A stretch of DNA of 53,475 bases from Roseovarius sp. 217 (GTDB lineage Bacteria > Pseudomonadota > Alphaproteobacteria > Rhodobacterales > Rhodobacteraceae): positions 2,556,122-2,609,596 of the forward strand of contig NZ_CH902584.1 in assembly GCF_000152845.1 (NCBI RefSeq), read 5' to 3'. Of this stretch, positions 1 through 8,828 are shown piece after piece. How positions within the stretch are numbered: position 1 is the stretch's first letter; each line of letters starts with the position of its first letter. A model generated the notes under the pieces. That model was not told the origin of the DNA and made no database searches. It worked only from the letters and a program-made list of their open reading frames with translations. Position numbers and translations under genes: made by a program.

Positions 1-25
1 GACCCACCGCATCAACCCGCGCCAC

Positions 26-46
26 GGTGCGCAATGAATGCGCACC
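26..46. repeat. REP-like intergenic hairpin
   Basis: A perfect inverted repeat: 8-bp arms GGTGCGCA and TGCGCACC around the loop ATGAA, followed by CCCTACGG. From memory, hairpins of this shape are scattered between genes in many Rhodobacteraceae. It may instead be the 3' terminator of a gene to the left of the window. Confidence 0.55.
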
Positions 47-81
47 CTACGGGGGGCGTCGCCCTACACCGTCACAAAACC

Positions 82-120
82 TTCACTTGATATCCTCAAT
101 AATTCTAATATTCATGAATT
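82..120 (+). promoter_or_regulatory. Probable promoter/operator of the arsenic operon
   Basis: This AT-rich stretch sits directly before the first ars start codon. TTCACT (82-87) and TAATAT (106-111) are 18 bp apart and could be -35 and -10 elements. AATTC (101-105) and GAATT (116-120) form an inverted repeat, and ATTCATGAAT (110-119) is a palindrome, as expected of an ArsR site. There is no Shine-Dalgarno sequence before ATG 121, and the predicted transcript start is within a few bases of it, so the first gene may be leaderless. All of this is inference from sequence. Confidence 0.4.
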
Positions 121-960
121 ATGGAAACAATTGCCCCCGCCCGTCTTGCAACCTTGGGTCATCCGCAGCGGCTGGCCATCTTCAGGCTGCTCATGCGCCG
201 CTATCCGGACCGTGTCCCGGCGGGCGAATTGGCCACGGTGCTGGGCCTCAAGCCCTCGACCCTCTCCGCCTATCTCGCGGCCTTGATGCAGGCAGGGATG
301 GTGGTGCAAGAGCGGGCCGGCACATCCCTGAGATATTCCATCGCCATGACAGAGGTGCGACGCACCTTCGATTACCTGCTCAACGATTGTTGTCGCGGGC
401 GCCCGGATATCTGCGCGCCCTTTCCCACCCTCAGAGGAGGCCCCGATATGGCCCATCGCAAATACACCGTGCTCTTCATCTGCGTTGGCAATTCTGCCCG
501 CTCGATCTTTGCCGAAACCATCCTGCGTGACATGGCCGGGGATCGGTTCACCGTCCATTCCGCCGGAACGCGGCCCTATTCCGAGCTCAATCCCTTTGCT
601 CTGGAGGTCTTGCGCGCCAAGGGCCATGATGTGAGCCCGCTGCGTGCCAAGAACGTGTCAGAGTTCACAGACCCCGATGCGCCGGCGCTCGACTTTGTTT
701 TTACCGTCTGCGACACGGCCGCCAACGAGGAGTGCCCGGCTTGGGAAGGTCAGCCGGTCAGCGCCCATTGGGGCATGCCCGATCCGGTCAAGGTCGACGG
801 CACGGAGGCGCAGAAAAGCCTTGCGTTTCAACAGGCTTATGGCGCGCTCCGCAACCGGATCACCGCCTTTGCGGCGCTGCCCATCGACACATTGGATCGT
901 GTCAGTCTGCAAGCGGCGGTCGATGATATTGCGCGGCAGGGCGCGGGGCAGGGCGCATGA
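121..960 (+). CDS. ArsR-type repressor fused to arsenate reductase (ArsR-ArsC)
   Basis: This 279-residue protein joins two arsenic proteins. Residues 1-85 are an ArsR winged helix ([13 protein letters not shown], then [13 protein letters not shown]). Residues 110-279 are a low-molecular-weight phosphatase-type ArsC, with the CVGNSAR loop matching C-x5-R and a later DPVKVDG segment. The link holds Cys90, Cys91 and Cys98 ([10 protein letters not shown]), resembling the CC-x5-C As(III) site of Acidithiobacillus ferrooxidans ArsR. Expected roles are arsenite-responsive repression and reduction of arsenate to arsenite in the cytoplasm. AGAGGAGG (433-440) lies 7 nt before an in-frame ATG at 448, so a free 170-residue ArsC could also be made. 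The gene overlaps the next by ATGA. Families are sure; whether one or two products are made is open. Confidence 0.9.
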   Translation: METIAPARLATLGHPQRLAIFRLLMRRYPDRVPAGELATVLGLKPSTLSAYLAALMQAGMVVQERAGTSLRYSIAMTEVRRTFDYLLNDCCRGRPDICAPFPTLRGGPDMAHRKYTVLFICVGNSARSIFAETILRDMAGDRFTVHSAGTRPYSELNPFALEVLRAKGHDVSPLRAKNVSEFTDPDAPALDFVFTVCDTAANEECPAWEGQPVSAHWGMPDPVKVDGTEAQKSLAFQQAYGALRNRITAFAALPIDTLDRVSLQAAVDDIARQGAGQGA

Positions 961-1955
961 CGGTCTATGCGATCAACGGTCTTGGGCGGATCGGCAAGCT
1001 GATCCTTAAGCCGCTGATCGCGCGGGGGGCCAAGATCGCCTGGATCAACGACGCGGTGGGCGATGCCGCCATGCACGCCCATCTGCTCGAATTCGATACG
1101 GTGCATGGGCGCTGGGACGCACGTTTCGGCCATGACGAGGGCGCGGTGATCATCGACGGCACGCGCCTGCCTTTTGTCGGCGCGCGCGACCTCGGCGACC
1201 TGCCCTTGGCAGGCGTTGATGTTGTGATCGACTGCACCGGTGTTTTCAAGACCGAGGCCAAGATCGCGCCTTACTTTGCGGCGGGCGTCAAGAAGGTCGT
1301 CGTGTCCGCCCCGGTCAAGGATGGCGATGCGGCCAATATTGTTTACGGCGTCAATCACGAGATTTATGAGCCTGCACGGCACCGCATCGTGACGGCGGCA
1401 AGCTGCACCACGAATTGCCTCGCCCCGGTGGTCAAGGTGCTGCATGAGAGCATTGGCATCAAACATGGCTCGATCACCACGATCCATGACGTGACCAACA
1501 CTCAGACCATCGTGGATCGCCCTGCCAAGGACCTGCGCCGCGCGCGCTCGGCGCTCAATTCTCTGATCCCCACCACCACGGGCAGTGCCACGGCGATCAC
1601 ACTGATTTACCCCGAGTTGAAAGGCCGATTGAACGGCCACGCCGTGCGCGTGCCGCTGCTGAATGCGTCGATCACCGATTGTGTCTTTGAAATGGAACGC
1701 GAGACAAGTGTCGAGGAGGTGAACGCGCTGTTCAAATCCGCAGCCGATGGGCCGCTTGCGGGAATTCTGGGCTATGAAACACGCCCGCTGGTTAGCGCCG
1801 ATTACACCAATGACACCCGCTCTGGCATCGTCGATGCGTCCTCGACCATGGTGGTGAATGGCACGCAGGTGAAGGTTTATGTCTGGTATGACAACGAGAT
1901 GGGCTATGCGCACCGCTTGGTCGATGTGGCCTGCATGGTCGGGGACAGCCTGTGA
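957..1955 (+). CDS. ArsJ-associated glyceraldehyde-3-phosphate dehydrogenase
   Basis: 332 residues, normal GAPDH length. The N-terminal Rossmann motif is INGLGRIGK, the catalytic Cys150 lies in [10 protein letters not shown], and the helper histidine is in TTIHDVTN. In characterised gap-arsJ pairs the enzyme uses arsenate in place of phosphate and makes 1-arseno-3-phosphoglycerate, which ArsJ exports. That role is assigned here from position: the gene starts inside the stop of the ArsR-ArsC fusion (ATGA) and its own stop overlaps the GTG start of arsJ. It is probably the arsenic-dedicated copy, not the glycolytic one. Regulation should be through the fused ArsR. Confidence 0.92.
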   Translation: MTVYAINGLGRIGKLILKPLIARGAKIAWINDAVGDAAMHAHLLEFDTVHGRWDARFGHDEGAVIIDGTRLPFVGARDLGDLPLAGVDVVIDCTGVFKTEAKIAPYFAAGVKKVVVSAPVKDGDAANIVYGVNHEIYEPARHRIVTAASCTTNCLAPVVKVLHESIGIKHGSITTIHDVTNTQTIVDRPAKDLRRARSALNSLIPTTTGSATAITLIYPELKGRLNGHAVRVPLLNASITDCVFEMERETSVEEVNALFKSAADGPLAGILGYETRPLVSADYTNDTRSGIVDASSTMVVNGTQVKVYVWYDNEMGYAHRLVDVACMVGDSL

Positions 1956-3214
1956 CCACACGCCCCGAAGGCCTCAGCGCCTATATCGCCGTCACGGCGG
2001 CCTATTGGGCCTTTATGCTCAGCGATGGCGCGCTGAGGATGCTGGTGCTCTTGCATTTTCACACGCTGGGGTTCAGCCCGATGCAACTGGCCTATCTCTT
2101 TGTTTTGTATGAGGTCGCGGGGATGGTGACGAACCTCTCGGCGGGCTGGATTGCGGCGCGGTTCGGGCTGACGGCGACGCTCTACGCCGGGCTTGGCCTG
2201 CAAGTGGGGGCGCTCATTGCGCTGGCGCAACTTGACCCGACGTGGAGCCTTGCTCTCTCGGTGGGCTTTGTGATGGGCGTGCAAGGCGCGTCCGGCGTAG
2301 CCAAGGATTTGGCCAAGATGTCCTCGAAATCCGCGGTCAAGCTGTTGGCGCCCAAGGAGGACGGCGGCCTCTTTCGCTGGGTGGCGGTGCTCACCGGCTC
2401 CAAGAACGCGGTTAAGGGCGTTGGGTTTCTGTTGGGGGCAGCGCTCTTGGCGGGGATCGGGTTCGTGGGCGCGGTCTGGGCCATGGCGGGGGTGCTGGCG
2501 GTGATCCTGATTACCGTGGTCCTTGCCATGCCACCGGGCCTGCCACGCGGGCGCAAGGGCGCGAAATTCTCGGAAATCTTTTCGAAATCGGCCAATGTGA
2601 ACTGGCTGAGCGCGGCGCGCGTGTTCCTTTTTGGCGCACGAGATGTGTGGTTCGTGGTGGGCATTCCGATCTATTTCTACGGCGTCTTGTCGGACGGGTC
2701 CGAGGCGGGCAACCGCGCGGCGTTCTTTCTGATCGGCAGCTTCATGGCGGGCTGGATCATCCTCTATGGCGCGGTGCAGGCCTCGGCCCCCAAGATATTG
2801 CGCGCCAAATCGCGACCTGAGGCGGCCCTGATCGCGGCGGCGCGGAGCTGGGCGCTTGCCCTCTGCGCGGTGCCTGCGGTGCTGACCGCGCTGGCGCTGA
2901 TGGCAGGGGGGGCGCAGACGTGGCTCACGATGGCGCTGGTGGCGGGGTTGCTGGTCTTTGGCGCAATTTTTGCGGTCAATTCGGCGCTGCATTCCTATTT
3001 GATCCTTGCCTTTACCCGTGCCGAGCGGGTGACAATGGATGTGGGTTTCTATTACATGGCCAATGCCGCTGGGCGGCTCTTGGGCACGCTGCTCTCGGGG
3101 CTGACCTATCAGCTGGGTGGGCTTGCGCTGATGCTGGGGGTGGCGACAGGGATGGTCGCGCTGTCGGCTCTGGCGGCGGGGCGGCTGGGTCTACAGGAAA
3201 AGGCAGAGGCATGA
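1952..3214 (+). CDS. arsJ: Organoarsenical efflux MFS transporter ArsJ
   Basis: A 420-residue inner-membrane protein of the major facilitator superfamily with about 12 hydrophobic helices. The N-terminus ([19 protein letters not shown]) is characteristic of ArsJ. Known members export 1-arseno-3-phosphoglycerate made by the neighbouring GAPDH; the product then breaks down to arsenate outside, so the pair works as an arsenate efflux pathway. The start is GTG at 1952, overlapping the GAPDH stop by GTGA, and the stop overlaps the ATG of acr3. The tight coupling fits a shared transcript under the upstream ArsR domain. Confidence 0.93.
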   Translation: MTTRPEGLSAYIAVTAAYWAFMLSDGALRMLVLLHFHTLGFSPMQLAYLFVLYEVAGMVTNLSAGWIAARFGLTATLYAGLGLQVGALIALAQLDPTWSLALSVGFVMGVQGASGVAKDLAKMSSKSAVKLLAPKEDGGLFRWVAVLTGSKNAVKGVGFLLGAALLAGIGFVGAVWAMAGVLAVILITVVLAMPPGLPRGRKGAKFSEIFSKSANVNWLSAARVFLFGARDVWFVVGIPIYFYGVLSDGSEAGNRAAFFLIGSFMAGWIILYGAVQASAPKILRAKSRPEAALIAAARSWALALCAVPAVLTALALMAGGAQTWLTMALVAGLLVFGAIFAVNSALHSYLILAFTRAERVTMDVGFYYMANAAGRLLGTLLSGLTYQLGGLALMLGVATGMVALSALAAGRLGLQEKAEA

Positions 3215-4218
3215 GCGGTTTCGAGCGCTATCTGACAGTCTGGGTGGCCCTCGCCATGGCGGCGGGTGTTATCCTTGGGCTTGTGGCACCGGGTCTCATC
3301 GCGGCGATTGCGGCGGCAGAGGTGGCGCGGGTCAATCTGGTGGTGGCGGTGTTGATCTGGGCCATGGTCTATCCGATGATGGTCGGCGTCGATCCCACGA
3401 GCCTGGGCCAAGTGGCGCGCCAACCTCGGGGGCTTGCGATTACGCTGGTGGTCAATTGGCTGATCAAGCCCTTCAGCATGGCGGCCTTGGCGGTGCTGTT
3501 CTTTGAGGGTGTCTTCGCCGATCTGATTGCCCCCGCCGACGCACAGCAATATATCGCCGGGCTGATCCTCTTGGGCGCTGCCCCCTGCACGGCGATGGTG
3601 TTTGTCTGGTCGCAACTGACCAAGGGCGACGAGAGCTATACGCTCTTGCAGGTGTCGGTCAACGATGTGGTGATGGTCTTTGCCTTTGCGCCGCTCGTGG
3701 CGTTTCTGCTGGGCGTCACGGATATCGTCGTGCCCTGGGAAACGCTGGTTCTGTCGGTGCTGCTCTTTGTGGCGCTGCCGCTGGCGGCGGGGTTGCTCAC
3801 GCGGCGCAGGCTAGGGTCAGAGGCGCGGATTGCGGCGTTTCAGGCGCGGGTGAAACCGTGGTCGATCCTCGGGTTGATCGCAACGGTGGTGATCCTCTTT
3901 GGCCTGCAGGGCCGGGTCATTGTCGAGCGGCCAATGGTGATCGGGTTGATCGCGGTGCCCATTATCTTGCAAAGCTACGGGATTTTCGTGCTGGCCTATG
4001 TGGCGGCCTGGCTGCTCAAAGTGCCGCACCGGATCGCAGCCCCCTGTGCGTTGATCGGGACGTCGAATTTCTTTGAGCTCGCGGTGGCAGTGGCCATCTC
4101 GCTCTTTGGGCTCAATTCCGGCGCGGCGCTGGCCACAGTGGTCGGCGTGCTGGTCGAGGTGCCGGTGATGCTGTCGCTGGTGGCACTGGCCAACCGAACG
4201 CGGGCGCGGTTTACCTGA
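3211..4218 (+). CDS. acr3: Arsenite efflux permease, ACR3 family
   Basis: 335 residues with about ten hydrophobic helices. The motif [13 protein letters not shown], with Cys126, is the conserved fourth-helix cysteine region of ACR3 arsenite permeases. It exports the arsenite produced by ArsC using the membrane potential. The reading frame stays open upstream to 2920, but the start [10 protein letters not shown] at 3211 overlaps the arsJ stop (ATGA) as elsewhere in this operon and gives the normal family length. With ArsJ, the operon has two exits: arsenite through ACR3 and arsenylated 3-phosphoglycerate through ArsJ. Confidence 0.93.
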   Translation: MSGFERYLTVWVALAMAAGVILGLVAPGLIAAIAAAEVARVNLVVAVLIWAMVYPMMVGVDPTSLGQVARQPRGLAITLVVNWLIKPFSMAALAVLFFEGVFADLIAPADAQQYIAGLILLGAAPCTAMVFVWSQLTKGDESYTLLQVSVNDVVMVFAFAPLVAFLLGVTDIVVPWETLVLSVLLFVALPLAAGLLTRRRLGSEARIAAFQARVKPWSILGLIATVVILFGLQGRVIVERPMVIGLIAVPIILQSYGIFVLAYVAAWLLKVPHRIAAPCALIGTSNFFELAVAVAISLFGLNSGAALATVVGVLVEVPVMLSLVALANRTRARFT

Positions 4219-4229
4219 GCCTGGTCAAG

Positions 4230-4255
4230 AAAAAACCCCGCGCGGTGGCGCGGGG
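4230..4255 (-). terminator. Rho-independent terminator of the cytochrome c gene
   Basis: The stem CCCCGCGC/GCGCGGGG (8 bp, loop GGTG) spans 4236-4255. On the minus strand it is followed by six T residues (A run at 4230-4235), so it fits the cytochrome gene best. The stem may also stop transcripts from acr3, whose end is 12 bp away. Confidence 0.8.
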
Positions 4256-4281
4256 CTATACGCCTTGCGGCATTTCGTTTC

Positions 4282-4671
4282 TTACTGCGAGAAGGTCGCG
4301 AGATAGGCGGCCACGTCCTCGGCCCCCTTGGCGAGCTTGAAGGTCATCTTCGAGCGGCTGCCAAGATATTCACTCGGGTCTTTGACATAGGCTGCAAGCT
4401 CTGCCTCATCCCAAACCAGCCCGTCTGCGCCTTTGGCGGCCAGACCGTCAGAATACTTGAAGTCCTCGACGCTGCCCGCCGCGCGGCCGATCACGCCATA
4501 GAGGTTCGGGCCGGTCTTGCCGCCCTTCACGATGGTTTCGCTGTCAGAGGCGATCATGTGGCAGGCTTTGCATTTATTGAATTCTTTTTCGCCTTTGGCG
4601 GCGTCGCCTGCGGCGAAGGCGGGCAGGGAGAGCGCCACGAGCGTGGCGGAAGCGGCGAGAAGTGTCTTCAT
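4282..4671 (-). CDS. Class I cytochrome c (c2-like), periplasmic
   Basis: 129 residues. Residues 1-21 are a Sec signal peptide (MKTLLAASATLVALSLPAFA). CKACH (Cys34, Cys37, His38) binds haem covalently and Met109 in SKMTFKL is the likely sixth ligand. KTGPNLYGVIGR and the spacing resemble cytochrome c2/c550 of Rhodobacter and Paracoccus, which carries electrons from the bc1 complex to oxidases or reaction centres. A role as that main shuttle is inference, since several such cytochromes usually exist per genome. It stands alone with its own terminator. Confidence 0.88.
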   Translation of the reverse strand: MKTLLAASATLVALSLPAFAAGDAAKGEKEFNKCKACHMIASDSETIVKGGKTGPNLYGVIGRAAGSVEDFKYSDGLAAKGADGLVWDEAELAAYVKDPSEYLGSRSKMTFKLAKGAEDVAAYLATFSQ

Positions 4672-4768
4672 AAGCTACCTCATTGGGGTTTGGTTGCGTT
4701 CCGGGTGTAACCATAGCCCGACTGCTTCGGCTTGCAACCTCCAACTTTGGTAGCGGCGTTGGTCGGCC

Positions 4769-5452
4769 TCAGTCAAATATCTGTGAAAAGCGCCGTCGCA
4801 GAGCCACATCAAGGTCGGCCATGGTGACCGGAAGACCTAGGTCCACGAGAGAGGTCACGCCGTGGTCTGTGATCCCGCAGGGCACGATGCCGGTGAAATG
4901 CTCCAGGTCGGGTTCGACGTTGATCGAGATACCGTGAAAGCTGATCCATTTGCGCAGGCGGATGCCGATGGCGGCGATCTTGTCCTCAGCCGGTTGGCCT
5001 GTGGCTGTGAGTGGCTTGTCCGGTCGGGTGACCCAGACCCCCACGCGACCCGGTCGTATTTCCCCAATCACATTGAATTCGGCCAAGGTCGCGATGACCC
5101 AGCCTTCCAGTTGGCGCACGAAGCAACGCACATCGCGGCCGCGCTTGCCCACGTCGAGCATGATGTAGATGACGCGCTGACCGGGGCCATGATAGGTATA
5201 CTGCCCGCCGCGTTTGGCCTCATAGACCGGAAAACGGTCAGGATCGGTCAGGTCTGCCGGTTTGGCCGAGGTGCCGGCGGTATAAAGTGGCGGATGCTCC
5301 AGAAGCCAAATTGCCTCGGCTGCGGTGCCGTCGGCGATTCGCGCAACGCGCTCCTCCATCGCGGCTACGGCCACCGGATAGGGCACAAGATCGGCGGAGA
5401 GGTGCCATTCCACGCCGGTTTGGTCGATTGCAATGGGGGTTTCGAGCGGCAA
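4769..5452 (-). CDS. lipB: Octanoyl-[acyl carrier protein] transferase LipB
   Basis: 227 residues. LipB moves octanoate from acyl carrier protein to lipoyl-domain lysines, the first step of endogenous lipoate synthesis. The signature [12 protein letters not shown] is at about residues 81-92. Catalytic Cys192 lies in GIVPCGI and the paired lysine is Lys158 in AEDKIAAIG. Length is normal. The lipoylated GcvH encoded at 16873 is one expected client. No lipA is seen nearby and the gene is probably monocistronic. Confidence 0.95.
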   Translation of the reverse strand: MPLETPIAIDQTGVEWHLSADLVPYPVAVAAMEERVARIADGTAAEAIWLLEHPPLYTAGTSAKPADLTDPDRFPVYEAKRGGQYTYHGPGQRVIYIMLDVGKRGRDVRCFVRQLEGWVIATLAEFNVIGEIRPGRVGVWVTRPDKPLTATGQPAEDKIAAIGIRLRKWISFHGISINVEPDLEHFTGIVPCGITDHGVTSLVDLGLPVTMADLDVALRRRFSQIFD

Positions 5453-5534
5453 GGTTTGACTCTGTCTACGTGTGAGGGAAAACTTGTGGTAGATTGTCCT
5501 ATCGAGTTTTGCACCTGCTTAGGGGAGATGAGAG

Positions 5535-6866
5535 ATGTTTTCAAAACGAATTATGATGGCTGCATTGGCGGCATCGGTAGCAATGCCTGCGGGCGTTGCC
5601 CATGCGGATTTCAAGGATGGACTGGTCGGGGGGCTGGTTGGTGGTGCCGTCAGTGGCATCATCGTGAACGAAAGCGCCAAGGCGCGGGAACGCAAACAAC
5701 AAACCACGACCACGACGCGGCGGGTCTATCAGGCTCCCGTCAACACGGTCGAGCGCCAGCAAGTCCGCGAAGAACAGACAGCGCTGAATTACTTTGGCTT
5801 TCCGGCAGGGTCGCCTGATGGCGTGCGCGGACGCAACACCCGCGACGCGGCGGCGCAGTTTCAGGCGCATATGGGCTATCCGGCGACCGGCTATCTGGCC
5901 GATTACGAGCGTCAGTTTTTGATCAGCTCGTATTACCGCGCACAGAGCAGCGGAGCGGCCACCGCGCAGTTGATCGCGCAACGCGGACAGGGGACGCGCG
6001 GATTGTTGCATGCCTATCGCGACGAGGCCGTCGGCGTGCCGACCTATGCGGCGGCCCCCGTGCCTGTGCCTGCTGCCCCTTCGCCGGTGATGGCCTCCAT
6101 TCCAGAGGCGGCGCAGGTGCCGGCAGCAAGCACGGCCCCGGCTGCAGTCGGGTTTGCCGCGCTGCCAAATCTCATGGCTTCTGGTGGCGAGGGGCCATCG
6201 CTGGCGTCGCATTGCAATCAGGTCAGCCTGATCACCAATTCTAACGGCGGTTTTGTAACTGCGGCGTCGCTGGGCGATTCGCGCGTTGCGTTGAACGAGC
6301 AGTTCTGCCTCGCACGCACCTATGCGATTGCCGAAGGCGAGACGATGGCGGCCGCTCTCAAGGGCGTGACACCGGCACAACTCGAAGAACAGTGCCGCGC
6401 CTTTGAGCCTGCGATGCGGGATCATGTGGCGGCGCTCTCGCTGAATTCACGCGAAGAGGTCGTGCAGAACGTGCGCGGTTTCGTGCTCCAATCGGGGCAA
6501 TCCCCGGCGCAATTGTCGGGAACGGCGAAAATCTGCCTTTCGGTGGGCTACCGCATCGACAACATGAATGTGGCGCTTGGCTCTGCCCTTTTGCTCACAG
6601 CCTTGGGTGAGGAACCTTACGGTGAGCTGATGGGACATCACCTGAACGAAGGCTTTGGCACAACGCGGCGGCCAGATCTGGCCCTGGCATGGTATCAAGG
6701 GGCTGTTGAGGCGATCGAGCGCGGCGCAGAGCCCGTTTTCGCCCCCGGCAACACCGAGCGCACCGGGCTTTTGCGCAAGGCGGCGTTCAAAACACAGGGC
6801 GCAGCGGCGGGCGCATCAGAGAGCGTGCAGCCGGTTGCAACCCTGCCGACATTCAAGCTGGAATAG
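5535..6866 (+). CDS. Secreted peptidoglycan-binding-like protein with glycine zipper
   Basis: 443 residues. Residues 1-24 are a signal peptide ending AHA. A glycine-zipper-like segment (GLVGGLVGGAVSGII) covers about 30-44. Residues 75-130 resemble a peptidoglycan-binding domain 1 fold (ALNYFGFPAGSPDGVRGRNT, then AAAQFQAHMGYPATGYL). A Pro/Ala-rich linker follows to about 205, then an unrecognised C-terminal domain with scattered cysteines. A good purine-rich site (AGGGGAGATGAGAG) precedes the ATG. It is probably periplasmic and envelope-associated; the exact function is unknown. Confidence 0.75.
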   Translation: MFSKRIMMAALAASVAMPAGVAHADFKDGLVGGLVGGAVSGIIVNESAKARERKQQTTTTTRRVYQAPVNTVERQQVREEQTALNYFGFPAGSPDGVRGRNTRDAAAQFQAHMGYPATGYLADYERQFLISSYYRAQSSGAATAQLIAQRGQGTRGLLHAYRDEAVGVPTYAAAPVPVPAAPSPVMASIPEAAQVPAASTAPAAVGFAALPNLMASGGEGPSLASHCNQVSLITNSNGGFVTAASLGDSRVALNEQFCLARTYAIAEGETMAAALKGVTPAQLEEQCRAFEPAMRDHVAALSLNSREEVVQNVRGFVLQSGQSPAQLSGTAKICLSVGYRIDNMNVALGSALLLTALGEEPYGELMGHHLNEGFGTTRRPDLALAWYQGAVEAIERGAEPVFAPGNTERTGLLRKAAFKTQGAAAGASESVQPVATLPTFKLE

Positions 6867-6894
6867 GCGCGCAGCCCATCGTTTGAAAAACCGG

Positions 6895-6916
6895 AGGGGC
6901 AATGTGTTTTGCCCCT
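6895..6916 (+). terminator. Hairpin after the peptidoglycan-binding-like gene
   Basis: The stem AGGGGCAA/TTGCCCCT (8 bp) with loop TGTGTT lies 29 bp after the stop codon. No long T run follows, so termination is only likely. Confidence 0.45.
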
Positions 6917-6966
6917 TCACAAGCCTGATTAGTTTGCATATACGGCCCGGACCTACCTGATCACGT

Positions 6967-7053
6967 GCGGTCGTGGCGGAATTGGTAGACGCGCAGCGTT
7001 GAGGTCGCTGTGGGGTAACACCCGTGGAGGTTCGAGTCCTCTCGACCGCACCA
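6967..7053 (+). tRNA. tRNA-Leu (anticodon GAG)
   Basis: A full cloverleaf can be drawn. The acceptor arms are GCGGTCG and CGACCGC. The anticodon stem CAGCG/CGCTG encloses the loop TTGAGGT (anticodon GAG). A long variable arm (TGGGGTAACACCC) marks a class II tRNA, and the T arm contains GTTCGAGTC. The CCA end is encoded (7051-7053). Confidence 0.97.
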
Positions 7054-7146
7054 TTTCACCCTCTTGGGTGACAGTTTGATCAAGAGTAGTTCCCCCTATA
7101 TCAAGTGTTTATGCCGTATATTGCGGTGGCTCATAGGCGTGTTCCG

Positions 7147-7812
7147 TCACGCAGAGCCGTGCTGCACAGCACGCCCGTCTTCGCGCCACTCGGGCAGGCC
7201 ACCGAGCAAACGGCGGGCGTTCAGGCCGCGTTGGCGCAAGAGGCTGACAGCCTGATGTGCATAGAGACAATAGGGCCCACGGCAATAGGCGATGATTTCG
7301 CGGCTTGGATCGAGCGACGCGATCAATGTCTCGAGTTCCCCAAGGCTGACCCGCCGCGCGCCGGGAATATGACCGGCGGCAAATTCGTCTTCGGGCCGAA
7401 TGTCGAGCAGGGTGACGGCACCGATGGTCAAGCGTTCGGCAAGCTCGGCGCGGGTGAGGGGTTCAGGTGTCGGGGCGTCGCCGGACAGCCCATCCAGAAT
7501 CACTGTCACCTGCGCCAGATTGGTTTCGGCCACCTCGCTCATTAACCCCATGAGCGTGATCGTGCGCGCGTCGCGCAGCGCATAGATCACCGTCTTGCCC
7601 GCACGGCGGCTGGTGACAAGGCCGGCACGGCGCAGCTGTTGCAGGTGCTGCGAGGTATTGGCCACCGTTAGTCCGGTCTTGTGCGCCAGTGTCTCGACCG
7701 AAGCCTCGGTCTGCGCCAGTTGTTCCAAGAGCATCAGCCGCGCAGGTGCGGCAAGAGCCTGCGCGATGAGGGCATATTCCTGCAAGAGCGCCTGTTTCGG
7801 GCTTGTTGACAT
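7147..7812 (-). CDS. ArsR-family regulator with C-terminal rhodanese domain
   Basis: 221 residues. Residues 10-85 are an ArsR winged helix (LAAPARLMLLEQL, TVANTSQHLQQLRRAGLV). Residues 120-215 are a rhodanese domain (LLDIRPEDEFAAGHIPGA) with the active-site loop CRGPYC. The only cysteines in the protein are Cys177 and Cys182 in that loop, so the DNA-binding half has no metal- or sulfur-sensing cysteine of its own. I infer that persulfide, sulfur or redox change in the rhodanese loop controls DNA binding. It faces the sterol-desaturase-like gene across an 84-bp gap containing a strong inverted repeat, so it probably regulates itself and that gene. Confidence 0.88.
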   Translation of the reverse strand: MSTSPKQALLQEYALIAQALAAPARLMLLEQLAQTEASVETLAHKTGLTVANTSQHLQQLRRAGLVTSRRAGKTVIYALRDARTITLMGLMSEVAETNLAQVTVILDGLSGDAPTPEPLTRAELAERLTIGAVTLLDIRPEDEFAAGHIPGARRVSLGELETLIASLDPSREIIAYCRGPYCLYAHQAVSLLRQRGLNARRLLGGLPEWREDGRAVQHGSA

Positions 7813-7830
7813 GGCGGCGGTGCCTCTCTA

Positions 7831-7856
7831 ATCATTCAAGTGATGACTTGAATCAT
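7831..7856. promoter_or_regulatory. Operator for the ArsR-rhodanese regulator
   Basis: ATTCAAG (7834-7840) and CTTGAAT (7847-7853) form a perfect inverted repeat around TGATGA. Extended outward, the arms reach 10 bp with one mismatch (ATCATTCAAG and CTTGAATCAT). It lies in the gap between divergent starts. ATTCAA-N8-TTGAAT matches the general form of ArsR/BigR/SqrR-type sites. Confidence 0.75.
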
Positions 7857-7896
7857 AAGGACTCCGCGTCACCGCGCAAGCCTGAAAGGCCCGCCC

Positions 7897-8787
7897 ATGT
7901 CCGAAACGATCCTGAGCGCAGAGCCTGTGATCCGTCTGTCGGTGTTTCTGGCGCTGTTGGTTGTCATGATGATCTGGGAACTGACCGCGCCGCGCCGCAG
8001 ACAAGAGATCCCGCGCGTGATCCGTTGGACCAACAATCTGGGCCTCGTGGTCTTGGATACGGTCATTCTGCGGCTGACTTTTCCGGTTCTCGCGGTCGGT
8101 CTGGCGGTGATCGGGGCAGAGCGGGGATGGGGCCTCTTCAACAATTTGGCCGTGCCCGAATGGGTCGCGATCGTTGTCTCGGTTCTGCTGCTTGATCTCG
8201 CGATCTACCTGCAACACGTGATGTTCCATGCTGTGCCGGGGCTGTGGCGGCTGCACCGGATGCACCATGCCGATCTGGAGTTTGACGCCACAACGGGCCT
8301 GCGCTTTCACCCGGTCGAGATTGTGATGTCGATGGCGATCAAGCTGGCAATGGTGGCGGCGCTCGGTCCGCCAGCGTTGGCGGTGCTGATTTTTGAGGTG
8401 CTGCTCAATGGAACGGCGCTGTTCAATCATGGGAATGTGAACGTGCCTCAATCTGTGGATCGCTGGCTGCGCCTGATTGTGGTGACGCCGGATATGCACC
8501 GGGTGCATCATTCGAGTGATCCACGCGAGACCAATTCCAATTACGGCTTTAACCTGCCGTGGTGGGATCGCCTATTGGGCACCTATGTGGCGCAGCCTGC
8601 GCGCGGTCATGCCGCGATGCAGATCGGGATCGAGCAATTCCGCACGCGGCGCGACCTGTGGCTCGACCGGATGCTGGTGCAACCGCTGCGCGGTCCGGCC
8701 TCTGGTCATGCGCTTGCCAAGCCTGACGCCGAGGCGGGGGATATGAAAGAGGGTGCCGCGCTTTCGACACCTAGCCCCAAGTGCTGA
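7897..8787 (+). CDS. Sterol desaturase/fatty acid hydroxylase family membrane enzyme
   Basis: 296 residues with several hydrophobic helices in the first 150 residues. The three histidine clusters expected for a membrane di-iron oxygenase are present: HVMFH, HRMHH and HRVHH, plus a further histidine in FNHGN. The family oxidises or desaturates lipids at the membrane; the substrate cannot be told from sequence. The C-terminal 40 residues are outside the family core. It is divergent from the ArsR-rhodanese gene and probably under its control, which suggests a sulfide- or redox-linked role. Confidence 0.82.
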   Translation: MSETILSAEPVIRLSVFLALLVVMMIWELTAPRRRQEIPRVIRWTNNLGLVVLDTVILRLTFPVLAVGLAVIGAERGWGLFNNLAVPEWVAIVVSVLLLDLAIYLQHVMFHAVPGLWRLHRMHHADLEFDATTGLRFHPVEIVMSMAIKLAMVAALGPPALAVLIFEVLLNGTALFNHGNVNVPQSVDRWLRLIVVTPDMHRVHHSSDPRETNSNYGFNLPWWDRLLGTYVAQPARGHAAMQIGIEQFRTRRDLWLDRMLVQPLRGPASGHALAKPDAEAGDMKEGAALSTPSPKC

Positions 8788-8828
8788 GCGCCGCTGTACG
8801 GATCATGGACCGGCTGATCTGAGCCCGG

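Noticed and set aside
2920..3210. Upstream extension of the ACR3 frame
   Set aside because: It lies inside arsJ in another frame. The ATG at 3211 gives normal length and the same ATGA overlap as the other junctions.
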